Assembly (NCBI RefSeq): GCF_021390425.1
Contig: NZ_JAJUWY010000003.1
Location: forward strand, 1-64,000
Reading direction: 5' to 3'
DNA from: Lysobacter sp. GX 14042
GTDB lineage: Bacteria; Pseudomonadota; Gammaproteobacteria; Xanthomonadales; Xanthomonadaceae
Length of the DNA: 64,000 nt
Position 1 is the first letter of the stretch, and each line of letters opens with the position of its first letter. The notes under the pieces were generated by a model. It had not been told where the DNA came from. It was given only the letters and a program-made list of their open reading frames with translations, and searched no databases. This document shows positions 24,908-32,895 of this stretch, one piece after another. The position numbers and the translations under genes are program-made.

Positions 24908-25255
24908 ATGACTGAAAAACGACTGGACCGGTCCGCTCACGAGAGGCTCGCGCCGGAGGTGGCGGACCGACTGCTGGATCTTCTTTCAAGCGACGACGGC
25001 TTTCGCGAGCGGTTCCAGAGTGATCCCGCCGCCGCGCTTCGCGAAGCCGGGCATCCGTCTTCAACAACTGAAGGATCAGGGCGACCTGAAAAAGGGCAGC
25101 CGTACTACTGCATGACGTCACAGGTGCTCGCCAGCAAGGACGAGTTCAGCCGATCGCGCGAAGTACTAAAGGACTATCTCACGCGTCGCACTGACCACGC
25201 CGTGATCTATTACTTCGAAGCCGGGAAGATCGAGGCAATCCTGCGCTCCAAGTGA
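24908..25255 (+). CDS. NHLP-like RiPP precursor (putative modified peptide)
   Basis: A 115-aa putative substrate peptide. Residues 13-46 (LAPEVADRLLDLL, then SDDGFRERFQSDPAAAL) look like a nitrile-hydratase-type leader, the class used by several RiPP systems. A short Ser/Gly/Pro linker (48-66) follows, then a C-terminal region with the only cysteine, Cys68 in PYYCM, and later VIYYFEAGKIEAIL, rich in aromatics. No double-Gly cleavage site is evident. ATG 24908 is chosen over 24866 because of the AGGGGGAAGGGA just before it. The divergent dehydrogenase and the convergent cyclase-like gene match the three-part xanthomonad cassette. The modification and final product are unknown. Confidence 0.8.
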   Translation: MTEKRLDRSAHERLAPEVADRLLDLLSSDDGFRERFQSDPAAALREAGHPSSTTEGSGRPEKGQPYYCMTSQVLASKDEFSRSREVLKDYLTRRTDHAVIYYFEAGKIEAILRSK

Positions 25256-27849
25256 TCTGGCAGGCGGTCACGTGGCCAGGCTGCAAGGAACGCGTTCAGC
25301 GCCAACGCCTGCCCCGTGCTGTTGTCCGCGGCCGCGTGTATTTCGGCCAAGTCCAGCAGCGCCAAGCGTGTGTCCATCACATTGAGTGATTGAAGGACCT
25401 GCGATGCATTTGCCTCGGCGAATGCACGACCGCGGTTGGCAGCGAGCCACCGCGCGTGCTCTTCTGCCTCGGGCAACCGGCCGGATGCTCGCAAAGCGGA
25501 GAGCATGGCCACTCGCGTCTGGACCAACTCCGTGCCGTCCAGTGCTGCGTCCAGTAACTGGACAGCCAGATCGGGCCTGCCAATCAACTCTTGCTCACCA
25601 GCCTCGACCAGCAGCGCAATGTCGTCTACAACAGTGCCTGCCAAGCGTTCCCGCAAGGGACGCAGCTCTTCCATTGCGAGGCGCGCAGGCTCCGTGTGTC
25701 CCGCGCGCTGCGCCAACCAAGCCGCTGCCATCAGCATCGAAGCGTCCCGAACTTCTTGCCCGCGGGTCGTCCTCAGCTGGTCAGCCATCCGTCTGACCAG
25801 ACTCCGGGCGTACTCCGCATCGAATGCTTCAGGAGAAACCACCAGCAAGCTGCCCGCTTCAATCAATGCGAACTGCGTGGCGAGCTCTTCGACCGCAAGC
25901 CCGCGCTCAATTGCCTTACGCATTGTTGGCCAATCCGCCGTGTCTGCTGCAAACGCTGCCCGGTCGATTTCACGAATGGTGTCATTCACTCCATGTCCTG
26001 ACGCAGGGATCCCATCGATTACCTGGTACGCAGCTGCATGTTGGCCAAGCACTGCCTGCGTCCATGCGAGTCGCCGCGAGGAGGTTCCAGGCTGCATCGC
26101 TTCCGCTGCATGGAACCGTTCCTGCGCATCCCGTATACGCCCCTTTACGAGGTGAATACGCCCGACCCGGTCGTGGGCAAAGAACTGCAGCGGGGCAGCC
26201 GGAGCGCCTGAGGCCTCGACGTACGGCAGCGCGTCGTCAAATGCATTGAGTTGAAACAAATGCCACCCTGCATTTGCCTGCCCTGCGTGGTAATCCGGAT
26301 ACATTGAAGCGAGCGTCTTCCATCGCAGCAATGCCAGGCCGGGATCCACCATCTCGGCTTCCCAAGCATCCAGATATAACCGCTCCCGCGGCGGCATCCG
26401 GTCACGCCGCGCCAGCGCGGCATCCAGATGCGGCAGGGCGGACGGCCGGTCGCTCAGCGCAACATGCACCTGGCTGATCGCCAGGTGCGCCAAGGCAAAC
26501 TCACGGTCGATCGCCAGCGCAGCCTCGTACAAGGCGATGGCATCGCGCCATTCACCCTTGGCGAACGCCTCCTTCCCCTGCGCATAGGCCTTCAGTGCAT
26601 CGAGGCTGGACGTGCTCACCTCGGGCAGCGGCGCATGGTCGCGCTCGATGTTCGCGACCGCTTCCCCCAGCCGGGCGCGCAGTGACGTGGTCACTTGGTC
26701 AATCGAGTCCAGCGCCGCCCCCGGGCTACGCGCGTCGGCGAACTCGGTGTAGACGGTGGTCTGGGTGCCCGGCTCTATGACTTCGGCGCTGACGCGCAAG
26801 CGGCCACTGACGTCGGCCACGGTGGGCAGGATCACCGCACGGGCACCGCTGCGCAGGGCGACCTCCGAGGCAGTCGCACGGTCCAGCGCCGCGCCCGGCT
26901 GCAACTGCATCCGCGCGATGGTGTCCCGCACCTTCATGTCCCCCAGCACGTTCACATGCCGCGACTGCTCCAGGCTCACCCGGAAGGCGAGCGCAAGCGA
27001 GTCGTCCAGCAGCGGTTCGCCGGTGAGGTTGCGCACGTCGGCCAGCACCACCCAGTCGCGCTCGCTGAAGGCGATCGCCGGTTGTGGCCGGCCGAGGAAC
27101 CACATCGCCCCCACCACCACCGACAGCAGGGCCACCTGGGCGACCAGCGCCGCCGGCCGCCGCCACAGCGGCAGGTCGCGCCAGGCCTTGGGGCCGCGGA
27201 TGGGCATGCGCAGCGGGGCAATGCCCGGTTCGCCGACCTCGATCACTTCCTGGGCTTCCGGCACGCCCTTGAACCGCCAGCGGCCCCAGGACTTCCAGGC
27301 CAGGTGCTGGCCACGTTCGCCCAACTCGCGCGCGGCGCGGTGGGCAAGTGGCTCGGCCACCGCCGAGAGCAGGATCTGCCCGGGCCGGGCGAGCCCCATC
27401 AGTCGCGCGGCCATCGGCTTGGCCAGGCCTTCCACCTCCAGCGGCTTGGCACCCACGCGCACCGCCTCTTCGCTGTTGCGCCAGGTGAGCACTTCGCCCA
27501 CGTGCAGTCCGGTGCGGGACTTGAGTTCCGCCTGGTGCGGGGCGCCGACCTCGCGCAACCCGCGCGCATAGTCCAGCGCGAATCCCAGTCCGTCGATCGG
27601 CCGCTCGAACAGCAGCAGCATGCCGTCGGAACGGTCGATCAGGCGCCCGTGCCAACGCTGCTGCAGCTGCAGTACCAGGCGGTCGTGGGCGCGGAACAGC
27701 TCGGCGGCGGCGCCGTCGCCGAGCTTCTCGACCAGTTCGGTGGAATCGACCAGGTCGGTCAGCAGGATGGTCCGCAACTGCGGCGGGGTCCGCACGGCGG
27801 CGGGGGGCGGCGTGGCCTCTGTGTTCGCGGTCTGGTCGATGACGCCCAT
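25210..27849 (-). CDS. Putative peptide-modification-system cyclase (class III cyclase domain + TM + TPR)
   Basis: An 879-aa protein. Residues 25-165 are a class III nucleotidyl cyclase homology domain with both metal aspartates (Asp32 in LLTDLVDST, Asp75 in DRSDG). A transmembrane segment lies at about 233-252. A CsgG/TolB-like part follows (VVLADVRNLTGEPLLDDSLALAF), and then about 450 residues of helical, TPR-like repeats. I recall this class as 'putative peptide modification system cyclase', found beside NHLP-type precursors in xanthomonads. Substrate-site residues are unusual (see findings), so cyclase activity is not assured. ATG 27849 lies 7 bp after the GGDEF gene. The 3' end overlaps the precursor gene by 46 bp on the opposite strand. 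Confidence 0.85.
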   Translation of the reverse strand: MGVIDQTANTEATPPPAAVRTPPQLRTILLTDLVDSTELVEKLGDGAAAELFRAHDRLVLQLQQRWHGRLIDRSDGMLLLFERPIDGLGFALDYARGLREVGAPHQAELKSRTGLHVGEVLTWRNSEEAVRVGAKPLEVEGLAKPMAARLMGLARPGQILLSAVAEPLAHRAARELGERGQHLAWKSWGRWRFKGVPEAQEVIEVGEPGIAPLRMPIRGPKAWRDLPLWRRPAALVAQVALLSVVVGAMWFLGRPQPAIAFSERDWVVLADVRNLTGEPLLDDSLALAFRVSLEQSRHVNVLGDMKVRDTIARMQLQPGAALDRATASEVALRSGARAVILPTVADVSGRLRVSAEVIEPGTQTTVYTEFADARSPGAALDSIDQVTTSLRARLGEAVANIERDHAPLPEVSTSSLDALKAYAQGKEAFAKGEWRDAIALYEAALAIDREFALAHLAISQVHVALSDRPSALPHLDAALARRDRMPPRERLYLDAWEAEMVDPGLALLRWKTLASMYPDYHAGQANAGWHLFQLNAFDDALPYVEASGAPAAPLQFFAHDRVGRIHLVKGRIRDAQERFHAAEAMQPGTSSRRLAWTQAVLGQHAAAYQVIDGIPASGHGVNDTIREIDRAAFAADTADWPTMRKAIERGLAVEELATQFALIEAGSLLVVSPEAFDAEYARSLVRRMADQLRTTRGQEVRDASMLMAAAWLAQRAGHTEPARLAMEELRPLRERLAGTVVDDIALLVEAGEQELIGRPDLAVQLLDAALDGTELVQTRVAMLSALRASGRLPEAEEHARWLAANRGRAFAEANASQVLQSLNVMDTRLALLDLAEIHAAADNSTGQALALNAFLAAWPRDRLPDHLERRIASIFPASK

Positions 27850-27856
27850 GCAGACC

Positions 27857-28927
27857 TCAGCCCGATCCGGTCCCGGCATCCTGCCACTCCACCCGGCCAC
27901 CGCCAAGGCGCTTGGCCCGGTACAGGGCGGTATCGGCCAGGGCGTACCAGTCGCCCCATTCCCCGCCCTGCGCCAGCAGGCTGGCCCCGACGCTGAGCGC
28001 GCACATGCGGGGCGGCAGCTGCGGGATGGTGGTCAGGCTGCGCGCGGTCTCGACGATGAAACGGGCGTAGCGGATGGCCTCCGCGCGGCCGTCGGCCTTG
28101 ACCAACAGGGCGAACTCGTCGCCACCCAGGCGGCAGGCGAGGTCGCCGGCGCCGGCCACCGAGCTGAGGATGCTGGCCACGCCCTGCAGCACGCGGTCGC
28201 CGGCGAGGTGGCCGTGTTCGTCATTGATCTGCTTGAAGCCATCGCAGTCGATCAGCAGCAGGCCCAGGCCCTGCGTGGCGCCATTACGCTGGCGTTCCTG
28301 CAGGTGGGCCAGCAGTCCGCGCCGGTTGTACAGGCCGGTCAGCTCGTCGCGCAGCATCAGCGCCTCGGCCTGGCTGAGCTGGTGGCTGGTCGTGCGCAGG
28401 CTGTCCAGTGCGCCCTCGAGCTCGGCGTTGCGCCGACGCAGGCGGCGGATCAGCCCCTGCTCGTTGAGCACCACGCGGGCGATCGCCCGGCGCAGGAAAT
28501 GGGCGACCACCCCGGGTCGCGACTCGACCAGGCGCTGGAATTCCTCGTGGCGGATCTCCAGCAGCTCGCCATCGGCGAGCGCACGCGCCTCGGCGCTGCG
28601 CGCGTGGTCTCCGATCAGCAGGCCGAGCTCACCAAAGAACTCGCGCGGGCCCAGCGACTTGCCAACCAGGTCCTGGCCGAAATCGAGCTCCACCCGCCCG
28701 CTGGTGATCACGTACATCGTGGTCCCCAGATCGCCGCGGCAGAACAGCACCTCGCCCGCGCGCATCGTCCGCGGCCGGGCGACCGTGGCAAACAACGCGT
28801 ACTCGGCGTCCGACAGTTCCGGCTCTCCCGGGTCCCCGGGGGACAGCGGGTTGCCTGTATCGGCAGGAGGCTGCGGCGGCTGCGGGTCGACGCCCGCGCG
28901 CGCAGCAAGTGCTGTAATGCCCTTCAC
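27857..28927 (-). CDS. cNMP-binding domain + GGDEF diguanylate cyclase
   Basis: A 356-aa soluble regulator that probably makes cyclic di-GMP. Residues about 40-155 are a cyclic-nucleotide-binding fold, with the phosphate cassette FGELGLLIGDHARSAEARA retaining the Glu and the Arg-Ser-Ala pair. A coiled linker (LIRRLRRRNAELEGALDSL) leads to a GGDEF domain with DELTGLYNRRGL, RLGGDEFALL and ALYRAKRLGGGRV. The inhibitory RxxD site is GAGD, so product feedback is probably lost. GTG 28927 is the best start I can see; no ATG is near. It lies directly upstream of the cyclase-like gene, which suggests a shared transcript. Confidence 0.85.
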   Translation of the reverse strand: MKGITALAARAGVDPQPPQPPADTGNPLSPGDPGEPELSDAEYALFATVARPRTMRAGEVLFCRGDLGTTMYVITSGRVELDFGQDLVGKSLGPREFFGELGLLIGDHARSAEARALADGELLEIRHEEFQRLVESRPGVVAHFLRRAIARVVLNEQGLIRRLRRRNAELEGALDSLRTTSHQLSQAEALMLRDELTGLYNRRGLLAHLQERQRNGATQGLGLLLIDCDGFKQINDEHGHLAGDRVLQGVASILSSVAGAGDLACRLGGDEFALLVKADGRAEAIRYARFIVETARSLTTIPQLPPRMCALSVGASLLAQGGEWGDWYALADTALYRAKRLGGGRVEWQDAGTGSG

Positions 28928-29027
28928 GCCGGATCCACATGCCTCGGGAACGGCAGCATAGTCTGCCAGACAGGAGTACGCAGTCGACGCGGGTGACCGG
29001 CCGCGGGGAAACCCGCGCAACTCCGTC

Positions 29028-30452
29028 TCAGCCTTGCCGCGCCGAGGCGCCGCGTGAGCGGCCCGGCGGCCGCGGGCGGCGCCAGCGGAAGCGCCGGTCC
29101 AGCCAGATCCCGCTGGCCACCCGCAACAGGGCCACGGGAGCGACCAGCGCCACACCCCATCGCAGCGGCGTCGCGACCGCGGCGTGGAGCAACGCGGCAC
29201 GGCGGGTACCGGGCGCCGCGACCCTGTCCGTCAGCACACCGGCGACCACCGCTTCGCCAAGCGCCAGCAGGCCCAGTGACGGCCACCGGCCAAGGAGCAC
29301 GAGCACCCAGGCCAGCACCGGCACCGCGACGGCAAGGACCGTCCATGCCAGCAGCCAGCGCCCCAGGGGCCGGCCCTGCAGGCGGGTGATCCGTTCGCCG
29401 AAGGGTTCGCGGAACGCATCCTCGATGACCCGCCGCTCGGCGGCGTGCGGGTGCCCGCCTGCGCCGGCGGGCCAGATCCGCCGCCAGGCGCGCAGCGGGC
29501 TGCGCAACAGCGGGTCGAACCAGTAGCCCGCCTGCAGCCACCCGACCATGCACGACCAGGCCAGCCGCGGCAGGCGCGACAGCGGCGGTGGCTGCATCCG
29601 GGCGGTGACACCGTCCACCCGCACCGCACGGTAGCCCTCGGTGGCGAAGGCACGAGCGATCACCTGCTCCGGCCACGCTCCGAGGTCATCGCCGCGGACC
29701 GGCTCGACCCGGTCGAACAGGTCCTGCAGGTAGCGACGCCGGTAAGCCACCGCCCCGCCGGCCGGCAGGGCGATGCCACCGCAGGCGCGCATGGTGGCGC
29801 GATCGGACACTTCCAGCCCCAGGCGGGCGACATGCGCCAGCATCGCCGCGGCCAGCCAGGCCTGCAGTCGCCCCAGCCGGCCGCGGGCGGCGAGTGGATC
29901 ACGATAGACATCGCCGGCGGCCCAGCGGACGAACGGCGCCAGGTGCTCGAGTTGCCGGCGCCGGGCGGGCCACAGCACGGCAGCCCGGCCGCAGGCCGAG
30001 GCCACCGCGACCGTTCCGTCCAGGGCGTCCAGGCAGGCCTGCAGGTAGTCCGGGGACTCGAGCACGGTGCAGGGCGACAGCACCAGGAGCACGTCGGCGC
30101 CGGACTCGCGGGACTGGCGCTTCAGGGTGGCGACATGGCCGATCGACCAGCGCCGGGCGATGCCGGTCAGCTCCACCCCGTTGGCCCGCGCGAACTCGTG
30201 CGCCAGGTTGAGGGCGTGGTCGCGTCTGGCACCGCCATCGTCGACCAGCACCAGGCGTTGCGGCTTCACCGTCTGCTGCAGCAGCGCCGAGAGGCAATGG
30301 ATGATCGTGGCGTGGTCGCCCGGGCGCAGCGGCACGACCACGTCAAAGGTGGTCCGTTGCGCATCCCCGGCGCGTGCCCTGCCCCGCTCGTCCACCGCCG
30401 CCTCCGCCGTTCCCTCCAACGGATCACGCAATAGCCATGCCAAGCCGGGCAC
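29028..30452 (-). CDS. GT2-family membrane glycosyltransferase
   Basis: A 474-aa protein with an N-terminal GT-A type fold: FDVVVPLRPGDHATIIHCL, QTVKPQRLVLVDDGGARRD with the acidic metal/UDP-sugar site, and CGGIALPAGGAVAYRRRYL. Three or four hydrophobic segments near the C-terminus (about 365-450) anchor it in the membrane. The acceptor is unknown; LPS, polysaccharide or lipid are all possible. GTG 30452 begins 6 bp after the acyltransferase stop, so the two genes are likely co-expressed. Confidence 0.8.
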   Translation of the reverse strand: MPGLAWLLRDPLEGTAEAAVDERGRARAGDAQRTTFDVVVPLRPGDHATIIHCLSALLQQTVKPQRLVLVDDGGARRDHALNLAHEFARANGVELTGIARRWSIGHVATLKRQSRESGADVLLVLSPCTVLESPDYLQACLDALDGTVAVASACGRAAVLWPARRRQLEHLAPFVRWAAGDVYRDPLAARGRLGRLQAWLAAAMLAHVARLGLEVSDRATMRACGGIALPAGGAVAYRRRYLQDLFDRVEPVRGDDLGAWPEQVIARAFATEGYRAVRVDGVTARMQPPPLSRLPRLAWSCMVGWLQAGYWFDPLLRSPLRAWRRIWPAGAGGHPHAAERRVIEDAFREPFGERITRLQGRPLGRWLLAWTVLAVAVPVLAWVLVLLGRWPSLGLLALGEAVVAGVLTDRVAAPGTRRAALLHAAVATPLRWGVALVAPVALLRVASGIWLDRRFRWRRPRPPGRSRGASARQG

Positions 30453-30458
30453 GCAGGC

Positions 30459-31076
30459 TCAGGCGTCGCGGTTCCGCCCCCTGGAAACCTGCCGGTACCA
30501 GTGCCTGATCGCGGCGATTTCGCCGTCCATGTCCTCGCCGGTGTGGATCGGCGGGGCGACCACGATGCGCCGGTCCCGGTAATGGAAATAGACCGGCACG
30601 ATCGGCACCCCGGCGCCGTGGGCGATCTTCCAGAAACCGGTTTTCCAGCGTTCCACCGGCTTGCGCGTGCCTTCCGGCGCCAGGCCGAACCACAGCCGGT
30701 CGGACTGCCGGATCATCGCCACCGCCTGGTCGACCACGCCATGCGCGGCGCTGCGGTCGACCGGAATCACCCCCAGCGCCCGGACCAGCCAGCCGACCAC
30801 GGGTACCCGGAACAGCGAGTCCTTGCCCAGGATCCGCATGTCCAGCCCCAATGCCAGCTTCGCCGCGAAACCCCACACCCCGTCCCAGTTGGAGGTGTGC
30901 GGCGCGCCGATCAGCACCGCGCGCGGCAGGTCGGGAAACTCGCCGGCCACTTTCCAGCCGCCGAGCCTCAATACGGCCCGGCCGACGCCGCGGGTAAAAC
31001 GGTTTTCCGGCACCCGCGGAACGCGGGGCGGCAGCGTCGGCACCACCCCGGTGCCGGGCGTCTTGTGTTCCTGCAT
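30459..31076 (-). CDS. PlsC-like lysophospholipid acyltransferase
   Basis: A 205-aa acyltransferase of the glycerolipid LPLAT group, with the catalytic HX4D in APHTSNWD and the substrate motif APEGTRK. It lacks a clear membrane span but has hydrophobic patches typical of peripheral binding. The acyl acceptor is not determinable; short forms like this often act on lysophospholipids or ornithine-type lipids. It lies between arfB and the GT2 gene, 18 bp after the arfB stop. Confidence 0.85.
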   Translation of the reverse strand: MQEHKTPGTGVVPTLPPRVPRVPENRFTRGVGRAVLRLGGWKVAGEFPDLPRAVLIGAPHTSNWDGVWGFAAKLALGLDMRILGKDSLFRVPVVGWLVRALGVIPVDRSAAHGVVDQAVAMIRQSDRLWFGLAPEGTRKPVERWKTGFWKIAHGAGVPIVPVYFHYRDRRIVVAPPIHTGEDMDGEIAAIRHWYRQVSRGRNRDA

Positions 31077-31094
31077 AGGCTGGTGCCCCCCTTG

Positions 31095-31508
31095 TCAGTC
31101 CCAGTCGCGCACCGTGCGCTGGCGCTTGAGGTTACCCCGCTGCTGTTTGGTTTCCAGCCGCCGCTCACGCGAGCCGCGGGTGGGCCGGGTGGCAATGCGC
31201 CGCGGCGGGGCCTCGCGCCCGGCCTCGATGAAAGCGGCCAGTCGCTCGCGCGCGTCCTGCCGGTTGCGCTCCTGGGTACGGAAGCGCTGGGCATTGATCA
31301 CCAGCACGCCCTCGGTGGTGACCCGGCGGTCGCGCCGCGACAGCAGCCGCTCGCGGACCGGCTCGGGCAGCGAAGGGGACTGGGCGATGTCGAAGCGCAG
31401 CTCGACCGCGGTCGAGACCTTGTTGACGTTCTGCCCGCCCGGGCCCGCCGCGCGCACGAAACGCTCGGTGATCTCGGATTCGGGGATTTCGATCGGCTGT
31501 CCAACCAT
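31095..31508 (-). CDS. arfB: Peptidyl-tRNA hydrolase ArfB (ribosome rescue)
   Basis: ArfB releases peptides from ribosomes stalled without a stop codon. The 137-aa protein has the catalytic GGQ at residues 24-26 in AAGPGGQNVNKVSTAVELRF and the basic C-terminal tail RRLETKQQRGNLKRQR that enters the mRNA channel. The length matches E. coli YaeJ (140). ATG 31508 is better than GTG 31526, which only adds six residues. Confidence 0.93.
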   Translation of the reverse strand: MVGQPIEIPESEITERFVRAAGPGGQNVNKVSTAVELRFDIAQSPSLPEPVRERLLSRRDRRVTTEGVLVINAQRFRTQERNRQDARERLAAFIEAGREAPPRRIATRPTRGSRERRLETKQQRGNLKRQRTVRDWD

Positions 31509-31607
31509 CGGTGCGATTGTAGGCACCCGGCCGGCCCGGCGAGTTGACGGTTGCCCCCCGCGGCCGCACCCTCGTCCGCGGGGATCGCCACAGAAGGAAC
31601 TACACCA

Positions 31608-32120
31608 ATGAGGGGATTGGGTTTGCTACTTGCCGGCGCACTGGCGCTGGGCGCTGCCACTTCCGCCCACGCGGCGGAACCCGCCGCGGCCGACGTCGAC
31701 CGGCTGATGGATGCCATGCGCATGCAACAGTCGCTGGACGCGATGTGGCCGCAGATCGGTGCCATGCAGGCGCGGATGATCGACCAGCTGTATGAGGGGG
31801 AGCCCGACGCAGAGGCGGAGGCCGAATTCCGGGCTGCCGCCGAGCGCAGCACCGCACGGCTGCGGGACGCCATGTCCTGGGACAAGGTTCGGCCGTTATA
31901 TCGCGAGATCTACCAGCAGACCTTCGATGCCGCGGACGTGCAGGCGATGACCGAGTTCTATGCCAGCCCGACCGGCCAACGCGTGCTCGACAAAACCCCG
32001 CAGCTGATGGCCAACACCATGGCCGCGGCGCAGCAGCTGATGATGCCGCTGTTGCAGGAGATGGAGCGCGACCTGCAGGCAACGGCCGCCGCACTGGAGG
32101 AGGGCGACCGGGCGCCGTAA
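31608..32120 (+). CDS. Secreted DUF2059-like protein
   Basis: A 170-aa exported protein: signal peptide to about residue 22 (cut near SAHA/AEP), then an all-helical domain with YQQTFDAADVQAMTEFYASPTGQRVL. That stretch is the DUF2059 hallmark (a phenylalanine/tyrosine-rich helix before SPTGQ). The function is unknown and the location is probably the periplasm. AGAAGGAAC precedes ATG 31608. It is divergent from arfB and converges on truC, with 7 bp between them. Confidence 0.85.
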   Translation: MRGLGLLLAGALALGAATSAHAAEPAAADVDRLMDAMRMQQSLDAMWPQIGAMQARMIDQLYEGEPDAEAEAEFRAAAERSTARLRDAMSWDKVRPLYREIYQQTFDAADVQAMTEFYASPTGQRVLDKTPQLMANTMAAAQQLMMPLLQEMERDLQATAAALEEGDRAP

Positions 32121-32127
32121 GCCGCGC

Positions 32128-32895
32128 TCACGGAGCTGCGCGGGGCGTCGGCGACCACGGCCCCGGCCCGAACGGACCGAGCGCCCTGTCGAAGGCACCG
32201 TCCGGCGGGGCCTCCACCACCAGCGTGCGGTCATCGCGAGGGTGCTCGAACCTGAGCGCCCGCGCATGCAGCAGCATCCGGTGCACGCCGATCATGCGGA
32301 AGGCGCGGTTGTGCCGCCCATCGCCGTGGCTGGTGTCCCCGATGAGATGGTGGGAGGCGTGCTTGAGGTGCCGGCGGATCTGGCGGAAACGCCCGGTCAA
32401 TGGCTGCGCTTCCAGCAGCGCGTAGCGAGAGGTGTCGAAGCCGGTGCAAGGCCAGTCGCACTCCGCCCGCGCCAGGACCCGGAAGCGGGTGACGGCGGAC
32501 TTCTTTTCCGGCTTGCCCGGGCCGCCATCGAGTGGGTGGTCGACCTCAAAGGTGTCCTCCGCGGGCCAGCCGCGGCAGACCGCCCAATAACGCTTGTCCA
32601 CCGTGCCGGCCATCAGCTGCCGGCCCAGCGCCGAGGCGGTGTCGCGGTCGAAGGCCAGCAGCAGGCAGCCACTGGTGGCTCGGTCCAACCGATGGACCAG
32701 GAACACCGGGCGGCCGAACTGACGGCGCAGGCGGTCGACCGCGAAGTCGGATTCGCCACGCGCCAGCGCGCTGTCATGGACCATCAGGCCGGCGGGCTTG
32801 TCGACTACGGCGAGCGATTCGTCCTGGTGGAGGACGGCCAGGGCAAGGGCGTCCGTGGATTCCCGCGTGCGCGGGAATGACGGTGATGGGCTCAA
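32128..32895 (-). CDS. truC: RluA-family tRNA pseudouridine synthase (TruC-like)
   Basis: A 255-aa reading of a pseudouridine synthase, most like TruC (tRNA position 65). It has [13 protein letters not shown], the catalytic aspartate in [35 protein letters not shown] and [10 protein letters not shown]. The start is problematic. The core begins near [16 protein letters not shown], but no ATG or GTG is close. The only plausible codon is TTG 32895, overlapping the ubiB stop as TTGA. The first residues are then coded by a REP-like palindrome (SFPRTRES). Confidence 0.85.
   Translation of the reverse strand: MSPSPSFPRTRESTDALALAVLHQDESLAVVDKPAGLMVHDSALARGESDFAVDRLRRQFGRPVFLVHRLDRATSGCLLLAFDRDTASALGRQLMAGTVDKRYWAVCRGWPAEDTFEVDHPLDGGPGKPEKKSAVTRFRVLARAECDWPCTGFDTSRYALLEAQPLTGRFRQIRRHLKHASHHLIGDTSHGDGRHNRAFRMIGVHRMLLHARALRFEHPRDDRTLVVEAPPDGAFDRALGPFGPGPWSPTPRAAP
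32856..32883. repeat. REP-like palindrome (TTCCCGCG / CGCGGGAA)
   Basis: ATTCCCGCG at 32859-32867 and CGCGGGAAT at 32870-32878 are perfect 9-bp arms around TG, with flanking TGG and GACGG. This is the form of the abundant short palindromic repeat seen in Xanthomonas-group genomes (CATTCCCGCG..CGCGGGAATCC). It is the only copy I found in the window, and it lies inside the 5' end of truC next to the ubiB stop. Confidence 0.75.
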
